64,000 nt of DNA from Lachnospiraceae bacterium (GCA_017543445.1 JAFYGB010000042.1:1-64000), one strand, 5' to 3'. Shown: positions 21,301 through 28,436, numbered from the stretch's first letter. The notes: generated from the letters alone by a model not told the origin. Numbers and translations: made by a program.

Positions 21301-22548
21301 CCGTACGAGTCCGGCGAGACCGTGACCGTACTCGGAGCAGGCTCGATCTCCCGTGACGGCTTCATCTTCAAGGGCTGGGCGAAGGATCCTGCAGTGGATG
21401 TCGCTGCTTTCATGGCAGGTGACACATTCGCGATCAGCGAGGACACCACACTTTACGCAGTATGGGAAGCTCTTCCGACCTATAAGGTCGTTTATGATCC
21501 GAACGGTGGTTCTAATGAACCTACGGATACCACACAGTATAAGGATGGCGAGACCGTTACGGTTTCCGACACCGAACCTGTGAAGAACGGTTTCATCTTC
21601 GAAGGCTGGACTTTGGATCCGATCGCGGCTACGCCGGTGATCCTGAAGGGCGGCCAGACGACGACCATAAACGGCGGCGATGTAACATTGACCGCAGTTT
21701 GGAAGGCAGACCCGAATGTGCAGATCGTTGTGATCTTCAAAGTAACCTATGATCCGCAGGGCGGCACTCCGACACCGGTCGACACGACCGAGTATGTGGA
21801 CGGCGGTACCGTGATCGTTACCAACGATGTTCCGGTAAAGGACGGCTTCGTGCTGGACGGCTGGACACTCGATCCGAACGCGGCTACGCCGGTGATCCTG
21901 GCGGGCGGTCAGACGACTAAGATCAGCGGATCCGATCTTACATTCTATGCCGTTTGGGCTCCGGTCTACACCGTAGATTACAATGCGGACGGCGCGACTT
22001 CGACGCCGAAGGATGAGAAGAAGTATCGCAACGGCGAGAAGGCAGTCATTCTGAAGGATATTCCTCAGGCAGAGGGTAAGGTATTCAAGGGCTGGACCTT
22101 AGATCCGAAGGATACGACGAACCTGCTGCAGAACGGCGACACTGTAACGGTAGAAGGAAAGAACATCGTGCTTTATGCAGTATTTGAAACGATCTCTTCT
22201 TCGACATTTACCGTTAAGTACGACTTGAACGGCGGCCAGGGAACCGCTCCGAGCGATACAAATGCTTACGAGCGCGACTCGTCCGTGATCATCGTAAAGG
22301 ATGTTCCGAAGCGTGACGGTTACACATTTACCGGATGGTCGACGAAACTCGACGGATCCACCCGCTATAAGGGCGGCGATTCGTTTACGATCACGACCGA
22401 CATCACGTTCTATGCACAGTGGACACCGAACGACACGGCAGTGAAGACGGGCGATCCGATGCAGATGATACCTTGGATGCTGATGGCACTCCTGTCCATG
22501 GCAGGCGTATCCGCAGCGCTGATCCGGGGTAAGAGAAAAGAAAAGTAA
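12373..22548 (+). CDS. Giant surface protein: choice-of-anchor A-like domain plus 36 InlB-type B-repeats
   Basis: 3391 residues from the ATG at 12373, which follows GGAGGTTTTTTC; an in-frame upstream ATG at 12307 has no ribosome site. A signal peptide (MNKRNWKRVLAVF..., about 1-34) precedes a domain to about residue 385. That domain ends with ILWNFYDSS, GTLSFVDNHVVGTILAPAA and AEVHRSDF, the pattern of choice-of-anchor A domains. Then come 36 tandem B-repeats (InlB/Flg_new type; TVTYDKNL...GWNTD...LYAVW), each about 75-85 residues. The C-terminus has a KTGD motif, one hydrophobic helix and KRKEK, resembling a sortase or membrane anchor without a canonical LPxTG. Likely a wall- or membrane-attached fibre for adhesion or matrix formation. 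Confidence 0.9.
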   Translation: MNKRNWKRVLAVFMSVVMIVTGIKLTNRTTHADPYTTGHNAGDTHDYIEQSYYELDEYNENDILGAAQRFLLFGRESVAVGVHTNGNLASPILITKNNGTFTVNGMPNQTVPNGNYRLINYFGELQTENSGSLGLHGDGYLLIIGQSGDYVTAPPRKINGKEVQGNWNAILYANPNKEFLDFDKEFAHLERLSQALSSFTGDHSKTVSDIHEGQAAGSGQNHIVVAEDGVTVLSLTGAELASIGKDMLIDRVQSDGTMTFESKEYKLASSSQVMIINVDLSGYSSYDFDHEVKYCFTDGTVVENNETTIFNGNNILWNFYDSSSADGLYHGTLSFVDNHVVGTILAPAATVRAHAVNGTVIGKNVESYGAEVHRSDFRPTSIPGLKMYKITYDPNASDATLGTNDTAVTDSTVYEYNELATILNNNDQTTPGNWRRDGYSFVGWSEDPSATTPSYVAGETIKMNTDKTLYAIWEPVYTVTYHENLASASAAPVDSLNPYESGETVTVLGQGTMAAEGYTFHGWNTNQEAASNGSVQYTEGNTFSITQNTDLYAVWAEIPKYTVTYDSNLATATGGQTDTNSPYYAGSTVTVLDKGTMAAEGYTFLGWNTDQTAATNGTVQYAPGATFTINNNTTLYAVWQEIPKYNVTYNKNLDAATGTVTDTSSPYYTGTQVTVMPNDPDAGFKADGYKFLGWSLNQNATEPDSNWAAGTTFTITGDIVFYAVWVPVYNVTYVKNLDAATGDVPADTLNPYDSGSTVTVLSQGGLTATNYIFKGWNTDQTAASNGTVQYAAGDSFTITADTNLYGVWEPKVTVTYHENINLDSGSAPVDSQSPYENGDTVTVLGQGSMVPSGNYVFKGWNTNQTAATNGTVQYAAGAKFIITENTDLYGVWEQVYTVTYDKNLTAATGEQTDPQSPYTGESNVTVLDQGSMAATGYVFKGWNTDQDAATNGTVQYNAGDTFAITGDVTLYAVWKPTVTVTYHANIQLESGSAPVDSDSPYEKDSTVTILGQGNMVPDGNYVFKGWNTDATQASNGVVEYSAGATFGITSDTDLYGVWVPQYTVTYHKTLEAATGSQTDDDSPYDGGSTVTVLDQGSMKAEGYTFKGWNTDQTAATNGTVQYNAGATFTINQNTVLYAVWEPKVKVTYHENITLTKGSVPVDANSPYEVSEEVTVLDEGTMVVRGYTFLGWNTSQTDASSGIVQYGAGDTFDITEDTNLYAVWQEQPKYTVTYDKNLTVATGEQTDTNSPYYVNELVTVLGQGEIEAEGYTFKGWNTDADAATAGTVEYIAGATFTIDDDTILYAVWEEIPQYSVTYNKNLDAATGELTDSKSPYYRDTEVTVLSNTGFTAVGYKFLGWSQDENATTPDENYDPGDKFTITANTVFYAVWEPVYTVTYDKNLEAATGSQTDKQGPYTSGSEVTVLDQGDMAAEGYTFEGWNTDKDSATAGTVEYTANDTFTISGNTTLYAVWKLIPTYKVVYEKNLEAATGTLTDANSPYYSGTEVTVLSNTGFTAVDYKFLGWSKDQNATSPDENYDPGDKFTITEDTIFYAVWQPLYRVTYDKNLEAATGSQTDKQGPYTSGNEVTVLDQGTMAAEGYAFKGWNTVAAAATAGTVEYAAGDTFTITQDTTLYAVWKAIPKYTVAYDKNLTAATGSQTDANSPYLSGSEVTVLDQGTIAATDYIFKGWNTNQTAANAGTVQYKANDTFTISQNTTLYAVWEPKVKVTYHPNIELTSGSAPVDSLSPYVSGSTVTVLGKNNMIVSGFEFFGWNTDQAAAYNGAVEYAEGDTFTITQDTTLYGVWGTAPKYTVTYDANLATATGAQTDAKSPYLKDSTVTVLNQGTMAAEGYAFKGWNTDAKAATAGTVQYKADDTFTISQNTTLYAVWEALPKYTVTYDKTLTEATGSQTDAKSPYLTGSTVTVLDEGTMKADGYVFKGWNLQKELALAGTVDASYAPGQTFTITSDVTLYAVWVPLYTVTYDKNLDAASAAPTDANSPYEDGSTVTVLDEGKMKADGYTFKGWSEDKDATTADSDYDPGEEFVIGGDVVLYAVWEKIPTYTVTYDKNLAVATGSQTDANSPYKTGSTVTVLDEGTMEAAGYVFQGWSTNKDAATADSNYDPGDEFVITSDVVLYAVWEKLPTYTVTYNKNLEIATGSQTDAKSPYVTGSSVTVLDQGTMEATDFNFLGWSKDQNATTADSNYDPGDSFMILDNVVLYAVWEKVPTYTVTYDKNLAAATGSQTDANCPYKTGSTVTVLDEGTMKADGYVFKGWNTNQDQAKAGTVDANYAPGQTFTITSDVTLYAAWTLVYTVTYDKNLDKASDAPVDANSPYENGSTVTVLDAGTMEATGYTFKGWSTDKDATTADSDYDPNDTFAISDNVVLYAVWEQIPTYTVTYDKNLTAATGSQTDGNSPYTMNSTVTVLGAGDMKADGYVFVGWSRYANETSPDENLAPGKTFTITQDEVFYAVWLPTFTVTYVANIELTKGAAPTDTNEYKEGEFATAKTQGTMEATGYTFLGWSEDKNATTADYNYDPDAEFQVLKDTTLYAVWEKVPTYTVTYVKNLDAASAAPVDSNNPYTTGSTVTILDQGEMKADGYQFMGWKPDLGSTGANPDCAPGKTFTINQDVTLYAVWVPTRTLTYDANGGENAPVDSKSPYLDGKIVTIAEQGNMTKGTDVFKGWSKDPNATEADDTFIPGGDYQLTEDTTLYAVWAPTYEATFDPNGGTNSPDAERRYEAGDVVTIPEGTPEKTGGRFDGWTLDPNDPDAPLYHAGDGVLMTEGGITLTAVWTDVYSVVYDPNGGANEPKDDQKYAKGEQVAVPTGTPTKEGFEFKGWSLDPTDPDAPLYHAGDTVTMEGKDITFSAVWSKINDQPILIYHVTYDPAGGVPTPADTTEYVDGATVIITSDIPVRDGYTFGGWTLDPTDPSAPVLKGGNTTTIPGNDITFTAIWIPNYVVIYDKNAEDATGSQKDTNNPYESGETVTVLGAGSISRDGFIFKGWAKDPAVDVAAFMAGDTFAISEDTTLYAVWEALPTYKVVYDPNGGSNEPTDTTQYKDGETVTVSDTEPVKNGFIFEGWTLDPIAATPVILKGGQTTTINGGDVTLTAVWKADPNVQIVVIFKVTYDPQGGTPTPVDTTEYVDGGTVIVTNDVPVKDGFVLDGWTLDPNAATPVILAGGQTTKISGSDLTFYAVWAPVYTVDYNADGATSTPKDEKKYRNGEKAVILKDIPQAEGKVFKGWTLDPKDTTNLLQNGDTVTVEGKNIVLYAVFETISSSTFTVKYDLNGGQGTAPSDTNAYERDSSVIIVKDVPKRDGYTFTGWSTKLDGSTRYKGGDSFTITTDITFYAQWTPNDTAVKTGDPMQMIPWMLMALLSMAGVSAALIRGKRKEK
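13534..22429 (+). repeat. Array of 36 in-frame B-repeats, about 230-255 bases each
   Basis: I counted 36 units by the ...VTY start and (L/F)YAVW end. Units 2-27 and 32 are of the NL..ATGSQTD..SPY type. Units 28-31 and 33-36 are of the DPNGG..P.DTTEY type. Unit 1 is divergent. Within the first type two sub-forms alternate: GWNTD..AATNGTVQY and GWS.DQNATTPDENYDPGD. Confidence 0.92.
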
Positions 22549-22560
22549 TTAAACAAAAGT

Positions 22561-22612
22561 AATAAGAGGAACACCCGCTGCAGCCGCAGCGGGTGTTCCT
22601 CTTATTGTGACA
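22561..22612 (+). terminator. Terminator of the giant surface protein gene
   Basis: A perfect 20-base stem (22561-22580 with 22587-22606) centred on GCTGCAGCCGCAGC. The stem itself ends in CCTCTTATT. Confidence 0.85.
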
Positions 22613-22618
22613 CAAAAT

Positions 22619-22654
22619 ATGCACAGGAGAGATATCTCCTGTGCATATTTTTAC
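22619..22654. terminator. Terminator of the padR-like gene (minus strand), also T-rich on plus
   Basis: ATGCACAGGAGA (22619-22630), loop GATA, TCTCCTGTGCAT (22635-22646), then ATTTTTAC. It lies between two convergent genes. Confidence 0.75.
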
Positions 22655-22669
22655 GATCTTAGTAAAGGA

Positions 22670-23044
22670 TCAAGCCTTCAAAGACTCAGCGCGCTTCAGA
22701 ACGGAATTAACCGAAGCAACATAAAGCTCGTAATCTTCCTTCATGGTCTTAAGACGCTTGCGGCCCTTCTCGGTGATCTTGTAGTAAGTACGAAGACGAT
22801 CATCGGCGTTCTTCTTACCAGCCTCGGTGATGCACTTCGCCTCGATCAGACGATAGAATGCAGCATAAGGATAAGCGATACGGCACTTCTCGGGAACGTC
22901 AACATTGACTTCCTGGATCAGCTCGTAGATGTACATCGGACGAATATCCAGTGCATTCAGTACCAGCATTTCGGTCATACCTTTTTTCAAGTTCTCGATC
23001 AATGCGCTCTTCTCAGGAGCGCCCTTCTTTCCACTCTTTTTCAT
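22670..23044 (-). CDS. PadR-family transcriptional regulator
   Basis: 124 residues starting MKKSGKKGAPEKS. This ATG at 23044 has GGAGA 7 bases upstream, better than an in-frame ATG 33 codons earlier. The PadR winged-helix pattern is present: EMLVLNALDIRPMYIYELIQEV, then a YAAFYRLIEAKCI recognition segment, then YYKITEKGRKRL in the wing. PadR proteins usually repress a nearby efflux or stress gene. Here the neighbours are the surface protein (convergent) and a sirtuin (divergent), so the target is not obvious. Its own promoter faces away from the sirtuin promoter. Confidence 0.88.
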   Translation of the reverse strand: MKKSGKKGAPEKSALIENLKKGMTEMLVLNALDIRPMYIYELIQEVNVDVPEKCRIAYPYAAFYRLIEAKCITEAGKKNADDRLRTYYKITEKGRKRLKTMKEDYELYVASVNSVLKRAESLKA

Positions 23045-23149
23045 AGCAGATTCTCCATTCGTGTTGTTTTGGTTTGATTGTTTATTCAATCGTGCATATC
23101 CGGCTGTCTGCCCTATTACACATAACAGCTCAAAATCATCCATAATGTA

Positions 23150-23178
23150 ATAGTAGACGATTTGAGGGGTTTTGTCAA
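23150..23178 (-). promoter_or_regulatory. Promoter of the padR-like gene
   Basis: On the minus strand, TTGACA (23178-23173), a 17-base spacer and TACTAT (23155-23150). The 366-base stretch between the two genes holds this promoter and the divergent one at 23292 and nothing else I recognise. Confidence 0.75.
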
Positions 23179-23291
23179 CCGATTTTTTGCTTTTTTTCGA
23201 CTAAAAATTCATTTTTTTCATTCTTTTGTGGAAAATGGGTGTCAATAAGTCATTTCATGATCAGTAGCGTGTTATTTCTCGGGCTGTCGGA

Positions 23292-23320
23292 TTGCATAAG
23301 AGACCGTTCTATGTTATCAT
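23292..23320 (+). promoter_or_regulatory. Promoter of the sirtuin gene
   Basis: TTGCAT (23292-23297), a 17-base spacer and TATCAT (23315-23320), about 90 bases before the start codon. Confidence 0.6.
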
Positions 23321-23410
23321 ACATAGTAGACAGGCATTTCGGCCGGGGGACGGTCCCGGTCGGGAAACTCAGTGATATACAGAAATTCCAGATGAAGGGA
23401 GACGAATACC

Positions 23411-24154
23411 ATGGATGAACAAGTGAAACAATTTGCCGAGTGGATGAAGGAGTATGGCGAAGTCGTATTTTTCGGCGGAGCGGGTGTTTCCACAGAGAGT
23501 AAGATTCCGGATTTCCGCAGTGTCGACGGATTATACAATCAGTCGTACAGCGTTCCACCGGAAACGATCCTGAGTGCTACCTATTTTTATGCGCACACAG
23601 ATGAGTTTTATCGTTTCTATCGGGATAAGATGATCTTTAAAGATGCCGAGCCAAACCCGGCGCATACGTCGCTGGCGCGTCTGGAGCAGATGGGTATCGT
23701 GAAGGCGGTCATTACCCAGAATATCGACGGCCTTCATCAGAAAGCGGGCAGTAAGGAAGTTCTGGAGCTGCACGGAAGCGTGCACCGCAATTACTGCATG
23801 AAGTGTCGGGCGTTCTATGGCCTGGATGCGATCATCAACAGCACAGGTGTTCCAAAATGTGAAAAATGCGGTGGAACGATCAAGCCGGACGTTGTACTAT
23901 ATGAGGAAGGCCTGGACTCGTACGTGATCGACCGTTCGGTATCTCACATTCGCCGCGCGAAAGTGCTGGTCATCGGCGGTACGTCGCTGGCGGTCTATCC
24001 GGCAGCCGGACTGATCAATTACTTTAAGGGAAATAAAGTCGTGCTTATCAATCGTGACGCGACAGCGCGTGACAGCATCGCGGATCTGATCATCCGCAGG
24101 CCGATCGGGCAGGTCATGAAAGAGGCGCTGGAGATCATCGAAGCACAGGAATAA
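23411..24154 (+). CDS. cobB: Sir2-family NAD-dependent protein deacylase
   Basis: 247 residues. NAD-binding motifs are GAGVSTESKIPDFRS (about 24-37) and TQNIDGLHQ (about 102-110). The catalytic His is H121 in ELHGSVH. Four Cys bind structural zinc (C129, C132, C150, C153). GGTSLAVYPAA forms the later NAD pocket. Sirtuins remove acyl groups from lysines using NAD. The length is normal and all key residues are present. The start has GGGAGA upstream. A DUF951 gene follows 27 bases downstream on the same strand. Confidence 0.95.
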   Translation: MDEQVKQFAEWMKEYGEVVFFGGAGVSTESKIPDFRSVDGLYNQSYSVPPETILSATYFYAHTDEFYRFYRDKMIFKDAEPNPAHTSLARLEQMGIVKAVITQNIDGLHQKAGSKEVLELHGSVHRNYCMKCRAFYGLDAIINSTGVPKCEKCGGTIKPDVVLYEEGLDSYVIDRSVSHIRRAKVLVIGGTSLAVYPAAGLINYFKGNKVVLINRDATARDSIADLIIRRPIGQVMKEALEIIEAQE

Positions 24155-24181
24155 AGGAGCTTTGATAAACAGGAGGAAGAC

Positions 24182-24379
24182 ATGGAGTTTCAGGTCGGAG
24201 AGATCATTACATTAAAGAAGGGACACCCCTGCGGGGCCAATGCCTGGGAGATCCTGCGTGTCGGCATGGATTTCCGTTTGAAGTGCACCGGCTGCGGGCG
24301 GCAGATCATGGTTCCTCGGAAACTCGTGGAGAAAAACCTGCGCCTCCCGAAAGAAAAGAAGCAGGAGCCGAAAGAATAA
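24182..24379 (+). CDS. DUF951 family protein
   Basis: 65 residues. The family pattern is clear: VGEIITLKKGHPCGANAWEILRVG, then a CTGCGRQIMVPR zinc-knuckle-like segment. It starts 6 bases after AGGAGG. DUF951 genes are commonly found just before rpsF in Firmicutes, as here. The biochemical role is unknown; a small nucleic-acid or ribosome-associated protein is possible. It is cotranscribed with the sirtuin. Confidence 0.9.
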   Translation: MEFQVGEIITLKKGHPCGANAWEILRVGMDFRLKCTGCGRQIMVPRKLVEKNLRLPKEKKQEPKE

Positions 24380-24387
24380 AAAAGTGC

Positions 24388-24416
24388 TTGCAATCCTTGC
24401 GTAGATATGGTATAAT
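24388..24416 (+). promoter_or_regulatory. Promoter of rpsF-ssb-rpsR
   Basis: TTGCAA (24388-24393), exactly 17 bases and TATAAT (24411-24416). The ~120-base leader contains the hairpin CGGATC-GTAT-GATCCG (24472-24487). Leaders of this operon often carry an S6:S18 autoregulatory stem-loop, and this hairpin is a candidate; that part is inference. Confidence 0.8.
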
Positions 24417-24540
24417 CTCGATTCGTGATATATTATTTATTTCCTTGCTCCTTAGCGAAACGAGCGTTTTACGGATCGTATGATCCGCACTCGTACACGG
24501 CGCAGAAAGGGGCCAGAGACCAAAAGGAGGTACAGAACGC

Positions 24541-24831
24541 ATGAGCAAATACGAAATGATTGTAGTTGTCAGCGCAAAGCTCGAAGATGAGGAAAGAACT
24601 GCAGCTCTCGAGAAAGTCCAGAAGTATATCACACGTTTCGGCGGAACCGTTGAAAGTGTGGATGACTGGGGTAAGAAGAAGCTTGCATACGAGATCCAGA
24701 AGATGAAAGAAGCTTATTACAGCATCATCAACTTCGAAGCGCCGGCTGATTGCCCCGCTCAGGTCGAGAACCGGGTTCGTTTGATGGAATCCGTACTCAG
24801 ATTCCTTTGCGTAAAGAAAGAAGTTCAGTAA
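24541..24831 (+). CDS. rpsF: 30S ribosomal protein S6
   Basis: 96 residues. The S6 pattern is MSKYEMIVVVSAKLEDE, then GGTVESVDDWGKKKLAYEIQK and ENRVRLMESVLRFLCVK. It pairs with S18 on the 30S platform. AAAGGAGG lies upstream of the ATG. It heads the conserved rpsF-ssb-rpsR operon; ssb follows 48 bases downstream. Confidence 0.97.
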   Translation: MSKYEMIVVVSAKLEDEERTAALEKVQKYITRFGGTVESVDDWGKKKLAYEIQKMKEAYYSIINFEAPADCPAQVENRVRLMESVLRFLCVKKEVQ

Positions 24832-24879
24832 GGCTGAACTGCCACAAGCCTGTTTACGGTACAGGCGGGAGGTAATTTT

Positions 24880-25371
24880 ATGAATAAGGTTATTTTAGTA
24901 GGTCGTTTGACCAGAGATCCGAATGTGACATATTCCCAGGGCGAGAGACAGACCGCGATCGCAAGATTTACATTGGCCGTAGACCGCCGCAGAAGTCGTT
25001 CTGCAGAGAACAACGGACAGGAGCAGACCGCTGATTTCATCAGCTGCGTAGCTTTTGACCGTCAGGGCGAGTTCGCAGAGAAGTATCTGCATCAGGGCAC
25101 GAAGGTCGTTCTTTCCGGACGTATCCAGACCGGAAGCTACACAAATCGTGATGGCCAGCGTGTATATACCACGGACGTAGTTGCCGAGGACATCGAGTTC
25201 GCGGAGAGTAAGAACGCAGCAGCCGGTAACGGCGGCAACGTTGGTTATGCAGAGTCCCGTCCGGCCCCTTCAAATGCGTCCGCATCGTTTGATACCGGTG
25301 CCGCAGCATCGCAGGAAGGCTTCATGAACATTCCGGATGGAGTAGATGACGAGGGATTACCGTTCAACTAA
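24880..25371 (+). CDS. ssb: Single-stranded DNA-binding protein
   Basis: 163 residues. The N-terminal OB fold begins MNKVILVGRLTRDPNVTYS and continues through DFISCVAFDRQ and GTKVVLSGRIQTGSYTNRDG. A flexible Gly/Ser/Ala linker leads to the acidic tip DDEGLPFN, which recruits replication and repair partners. It lies between rpsF and rpsR, the usual order in Firmicutes. Confidence 0.97.
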   Translation: MNKVILVGRLTRDPNVTYSQGERQTAIARFTLAVDRRRSRSAENNGQEQTADFISCVAFDRQGEFAEKYLHQGTKVVLSGRIQTGSYTNRDGQRVYTTDVVAEDIEFAESKNAAAGNGGNVGYAESRPAPSNASASFDTGAAASQEGFMNIPDGVDDEGLPFN

Positions 25372-25401
25372 AACCGATGAATTTTGAAGGAGGCAACTAT
25401 A

Positions 25402-25665
25402 ATGGCATACAATAAGACCGATAAGGCTGACGCTTCGAAGCCCAGAAGAAGCGGTATCCGCAGAAAGAAGAAGGTTTGCGTATTCTGCGGCGATACAACG
25501 CCCATCGACTACAAGGATGTAGCAAGATTAAAGAAGTATGTGTCTGAGAGAGGAAAGATCCTTCCCAGAAGAATTACCGGTACTTGCGCGAAGCATCAGA
25601 GAGCTTTGACCATCGCCGTTAAGAGAGCTAGACACGTAGCTTTGTTACCGTATACGGTAGAATAA
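25402..25665 (+). CDS. rpsR: 30S ribosomal protein S18
   Basis: 87 residues from the ATG at 25402, which follows AAGGAGGCAACTATA; an in-frame TTG at 25384 lies upstream of that site. Signature parts are [25 protein letters not shown] and [12 protein letters not shown] in S18-like form. It binds S6 on the ribosome and is the last gene of its operon. Confidence 0.97.
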   Translation: MAYNKTDKADASKPRRSGIRRKKKVCVFCGDTTPIDYKDVARLKKYVSERGKILPRRITGTCAKHQRALTIAVKRARHVALLPYTVE

Positions 25666-25705
25666 TTTCATCGCGAGACTCGCGTGAACATATGTTTGAG
25701 AGAAG

Positions 25706-25735
25706 GGCGACTGCAGATGCAGTCGCCTCTTTTGT
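25706..25735 (+). terminator. Terminator after rpsR
   Basis: GGCGACTGCA (25706-25715), GA, TGCAGTCGCC (25718-25727), then TCTTTTGT. A weaker hairpin CGCGAGACTCGCG lies just upstream, after the rpsR stop. Confidence 0.88.
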
Positions 25736-25760
25736 ACTTCCATTTTTTGCGAAAAGGTGG

Positions 25761-25766
25761 TATACT
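25761..25766 (+). promoter_or_regulatory. Probable -10 of the gdpP promoter
   Basis: TATACT (25761-25766), about 95 bases before gdpP and just after the rpsR terminator. The matching -35 region is poor, so the call rests on position and the -10 hexamer. Confidence 0.4.
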
Positions 25767-25860
25767 AAGACTGGTATGTTATCCGCTGTAGGGGGAACCT
25801 GTGCGGTGGATGACGGAAACAGGAAACAGACAGTCATGAGAGTATTTAGGGGGTACCTGA

Positions 25861-27909
25861 ATGCAAATGCGAAAGCATAATTTGAAGCGTGGCTTTTACG
25901 CCAGCCTTCAATGGCCCATTTGGATGGTCCTTATATTGATCGCTGCGAATGTCTTTGTATATCTGCAGGATCGCGTAAGCGGTTATATCGTGAGCGGAGT
26001 GATCCTGCTCTATATTGCGGCGTGCATTTTCTTCTACATGTACCGGCGTAAGACGTTGCTGAAGGATCTCATCGAGTATGGATCGGACTATGCGCAGATC
26101 CAGAAGAACCTGCTCACCGATATGAAGGTCCCGTACGCAATGTGCGACGAGCGCGGCCGATTCCTCTGGGCGAACCGTGCATTTTCCGGACTGGTAAATG
26201 ATAAAGAGTTTAAGAAGAAGACGTTGTTTTCTTTGTTTGGTACAGAGGACGGACATCTTCTGCCGCACGATGGCGAGGATGAGGCAGAGGCGGACGTGGT
26301 ACGTGAGGAGCGGAATTTCCACCTGACGTCGCATCGCATCGCCATGACGAACCTGATGGATGAGATGACGCGCGACGTGGACCGTGCAGACATCGAACTG
26401 TTTGCGATCTATCTCTACGATACGACGGAGATTCTGCAGACGCGGAAACTCTACCAGGATAATAAACAAGTTGTGGCATTGATCTACATGGATAACTACG
26501 AAGAGGCGCTGGAGAACCTCGAGGATGTTCGTAAGTCCCTCCTGGTGGCTCTCGTAGACCGTAAGATCAACCAGTATTTCTCGGAATATCATGGCATTCT
26601 CCGCAAACTGGAGAAGGATAAATATCTCTACATCGGCACGATGGAATATCTGCCGGCGATGAAGGAGAACCGCTTCTCCGTTCTGGAAGAAGCGAAATCA
26701 GTCAATATCGGCAACGACATGTCGGTCACCATCAGTATCGGTGTCGGCATCAACGGCGAGTCCGCGATCCAGAATTACGAATACGCCCGCACGGCGATCG
26801 ATCTGGCGCTGGGCCGCGGCGGCGATCAGGCCGTAGTTAAGAATGGCAAGTCCGTCGAATACTTCGGCGGTAAGACGCATACACTCGAGAAGACCACGCG
26901 TGTTAAGGCGCGCGTTAAGGCGCATGCGCTGCGTGAGCTCATCGAGACGAAGGAGAAGGTCCTCATCATGGGCCACCATTTCAGCGATGTCGATTGTATC
27001 GGCGCGGCGGTCGGTGTGTATCGCGCGGCGAAACACTCCGGCAAGCGGGCATATATTGTCCTCGAGCGTGTAGGCCCTGCTGAGAAGCCTCTGATCGATC
27101 GTTTTACGGATAACCCCGACTACGAGCCGAACCTCTTCATTAAGTCGGAAGAGGCGCTGGCCATGGCGGGCGGCGACACCGTCCTCGTTATCGTGGATGT
27201 CAACCGTCCCAGTTACACGGAATGTCCGCAGTTGGTGAATGCGGTGAAAAACGTGGTCATCCTGGACCACCATCGCCAGACGGACGAGCGCGTGGAGAAT
27301 GCGGTGCTGTCCTACATCGAGCCCTATGCTTCCTCAGCCTGTGAGATGGTCGCAGAGATCCTGCAGTACTATGCGGATGACCTGAAGATCAAGCCGCTTG
27401 ATGCAGATGCTCTGTATTCCGGCATCGTCATGGATACCAGCAACTTCCTCAATAAGACCGGTATTCGTACCTTTGAGGCTGCTGCCTTCCTGCGCCGCAG
27501 CGGTGCGGACGTTACGCGTGTGCGTAAGATGTTCCGTGACGACATGCAGGAGTACAAGATCCGCGCGAACACCATTAACCACGCGGAAGTTTTCTGTGAG
27601 AACTTTACCATCGGCATCTGCGCCGGCAACAACTGCGATAATCTGAACGTCGTAGCGGCGCAGGCGGCGAATGAATTACTGAATATCCGCGGGATCCAGG
27701 CCAGCTTCGTTCTGGCGGATTTCAACGGAAAGATCTACATCAGCGCGCGTTCCATCGATGAGGTAAATGTGCAGATCATCATGGAGAAGCTGGGCGGCGG
27801 CGGCCATATGAGCGTTGCGGGAGCACAGCTCGCAGGCATCAGCATCGACAGCGCGTACGATCTGGTGAAAAATACCGTATGTCAAATGCGGGAGAACGGA
27901 GAGATTTAA
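25861..27909 (+). CDS. gdpP: Cyclic-di-AMP phosphodiesterase GdpP (DHH/DHHA1)
   Basis: 682 residues. Two membrane helices (about 18-55) are followed by a PAS-like segment (about 75-180) and a degenerate GGDEF domain (about 195-320; no GGDEF motif). The DHH domain has GHHFSDVDCIGAA (about 370) and VILDHHRQTD (about 466). The DHHA1 domain has GGGGHMSVAGAQ near the C-terminus. It cleaves c-di-AMP to pApA, controlling potassium, osmotic and wall homeostasis. It sits directly before rplI and dnaB, the conserved Firmicutes order. The rplI ATG follows the stop by 3 bases. Confidence 0.96.
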   Translation: MQMRKHNLKRGFYASLQWPIWMVLILIAANVFVYLQDRVSGYIVSGVILLYIAACIFFYMYRRKTLLKDLIEYGSDYAQIQKNLLTDMKVPYAMCDERGRFLWANRAFSGLVNDKEFKKKTLFSLFGTEDGHLLPHDGEDEAEADVVREERNFHLTSHRIAMTNLMDEMTRDVDRADIELFAIYLYDTTEILQTRKLYQDNKQVVALIYMDNYEEALENLEDVRKSLLVALVDRKINQYFSEYHGILRKLEKDKYLYIGTMEYLPAMKENRFSVLEEAKSVNIGNDMSVTISIGVGINGESAIQNYEYARTAIDLALGRGGDQAVVKNGKSVEYFGGKTHTLEKTTRVKARVKAHALRELIETKEKVLIMGHHFSDVDCIGAAVGVYRAAKHSGKRAYIVLERVGPAEKPLIDRFTDNPDYEPNLFIKSEEALAMAGGDTVLVIVDVNRPSYTECPQLVNAVKNVVILDHHRQTDERVENAVLSYIEPYASSACEMVAEILQYYADDLKIKPLDADALYSGIVMDTSNFLNKTGIRTFEAAAFLRRSGADVTRVRKMFRDDMQEYKIRANTINHAEVFCENFTIGICAGNNCDNLNVVAAQAANELLNIRGIQASFVLADFNGKIYISARSIDEVNVQIIMEKLGGGGHMSVAGAQLAGISIDSAYDLVKNTVCQMRENGEI

Positions 27910-27912
27910 ATC

Positions 27913-28359
27913 ATGGAGATCATACTGTTACAGGATGTAAAATCCTTAGGTAAGAAGGGCGAGATCGTTAAGGTAAACGACGGCTATGCCCGCAACTTCC
28001 TCCTGCCGAAGAAGGTCGGAATCGAGGCAAATAATAAGAATTTGACGGACCTGGCGGCGCAGAAGTTCCGCGCAGCGAAGGAAGAAGAGGAGCGCGAGGA
28101 GGATGCACGTCAGCAGGCGGCATCATTCGAAGGAAAGGTCGTTACCATCCCCGTGAAGTGCGGTGAGGGCGGACGTGTTTTCGGCTCCGTTTCCACGAAG
28201 GAGATCGCGGCGGAAGCGAAGAAGCAGTTAGGCCTGGATATCGACAAAAAGAAGATGCAGCTCGACGAGCCCATCCGTATGGTGGGAACCGTTATCGTTC
28301 CGATCAAGCTCCACAAAAACGTGACCGGCCAGCTCACCGTGAAGGTGACAGAGGGCTGA
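27913..28359 (+). CDS. rplI: 50S ribosomal protein L9
   Basis: 148 residues. The N-terminal rRNA-binding domain is [21 protein letters not shown] with [12 protein letters not shown] long connecting helix and a C-terminal domain ([14 protein letters not shown]) follow. Its ribosome site CGGAGAG lies inside the end of gdpP, indicating tight coupling. Length is normal. Confidence 0.97.
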   Translation: MEIILLQDVKSLGKKGEIVKVNDGYARNFLLPKKVGIEANNKNLTDLAAQKFRAAKEEEEREEDARQQAASFEGKVVTIPVKCGEGGRVFGSVSTKEIAAEAKKQLGLDIDKKKMQLDEPIRMVGTVIVPIKLHKNVTGQLTVKVTEG

Positions 28360-28436
28360 GAAGGGCGCTAATCGACCGCTGAAGGCGTTTTTATACCAAC
28401 GGTCGGAACTCTTATCATCGGATGCAAAGGAGCGGT

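Noticed and set aside
13534-22429. Large repeat array considered as a satellite or mobile element
   Set aside because: One uninterrupted frame with protein-level conservation explains it.
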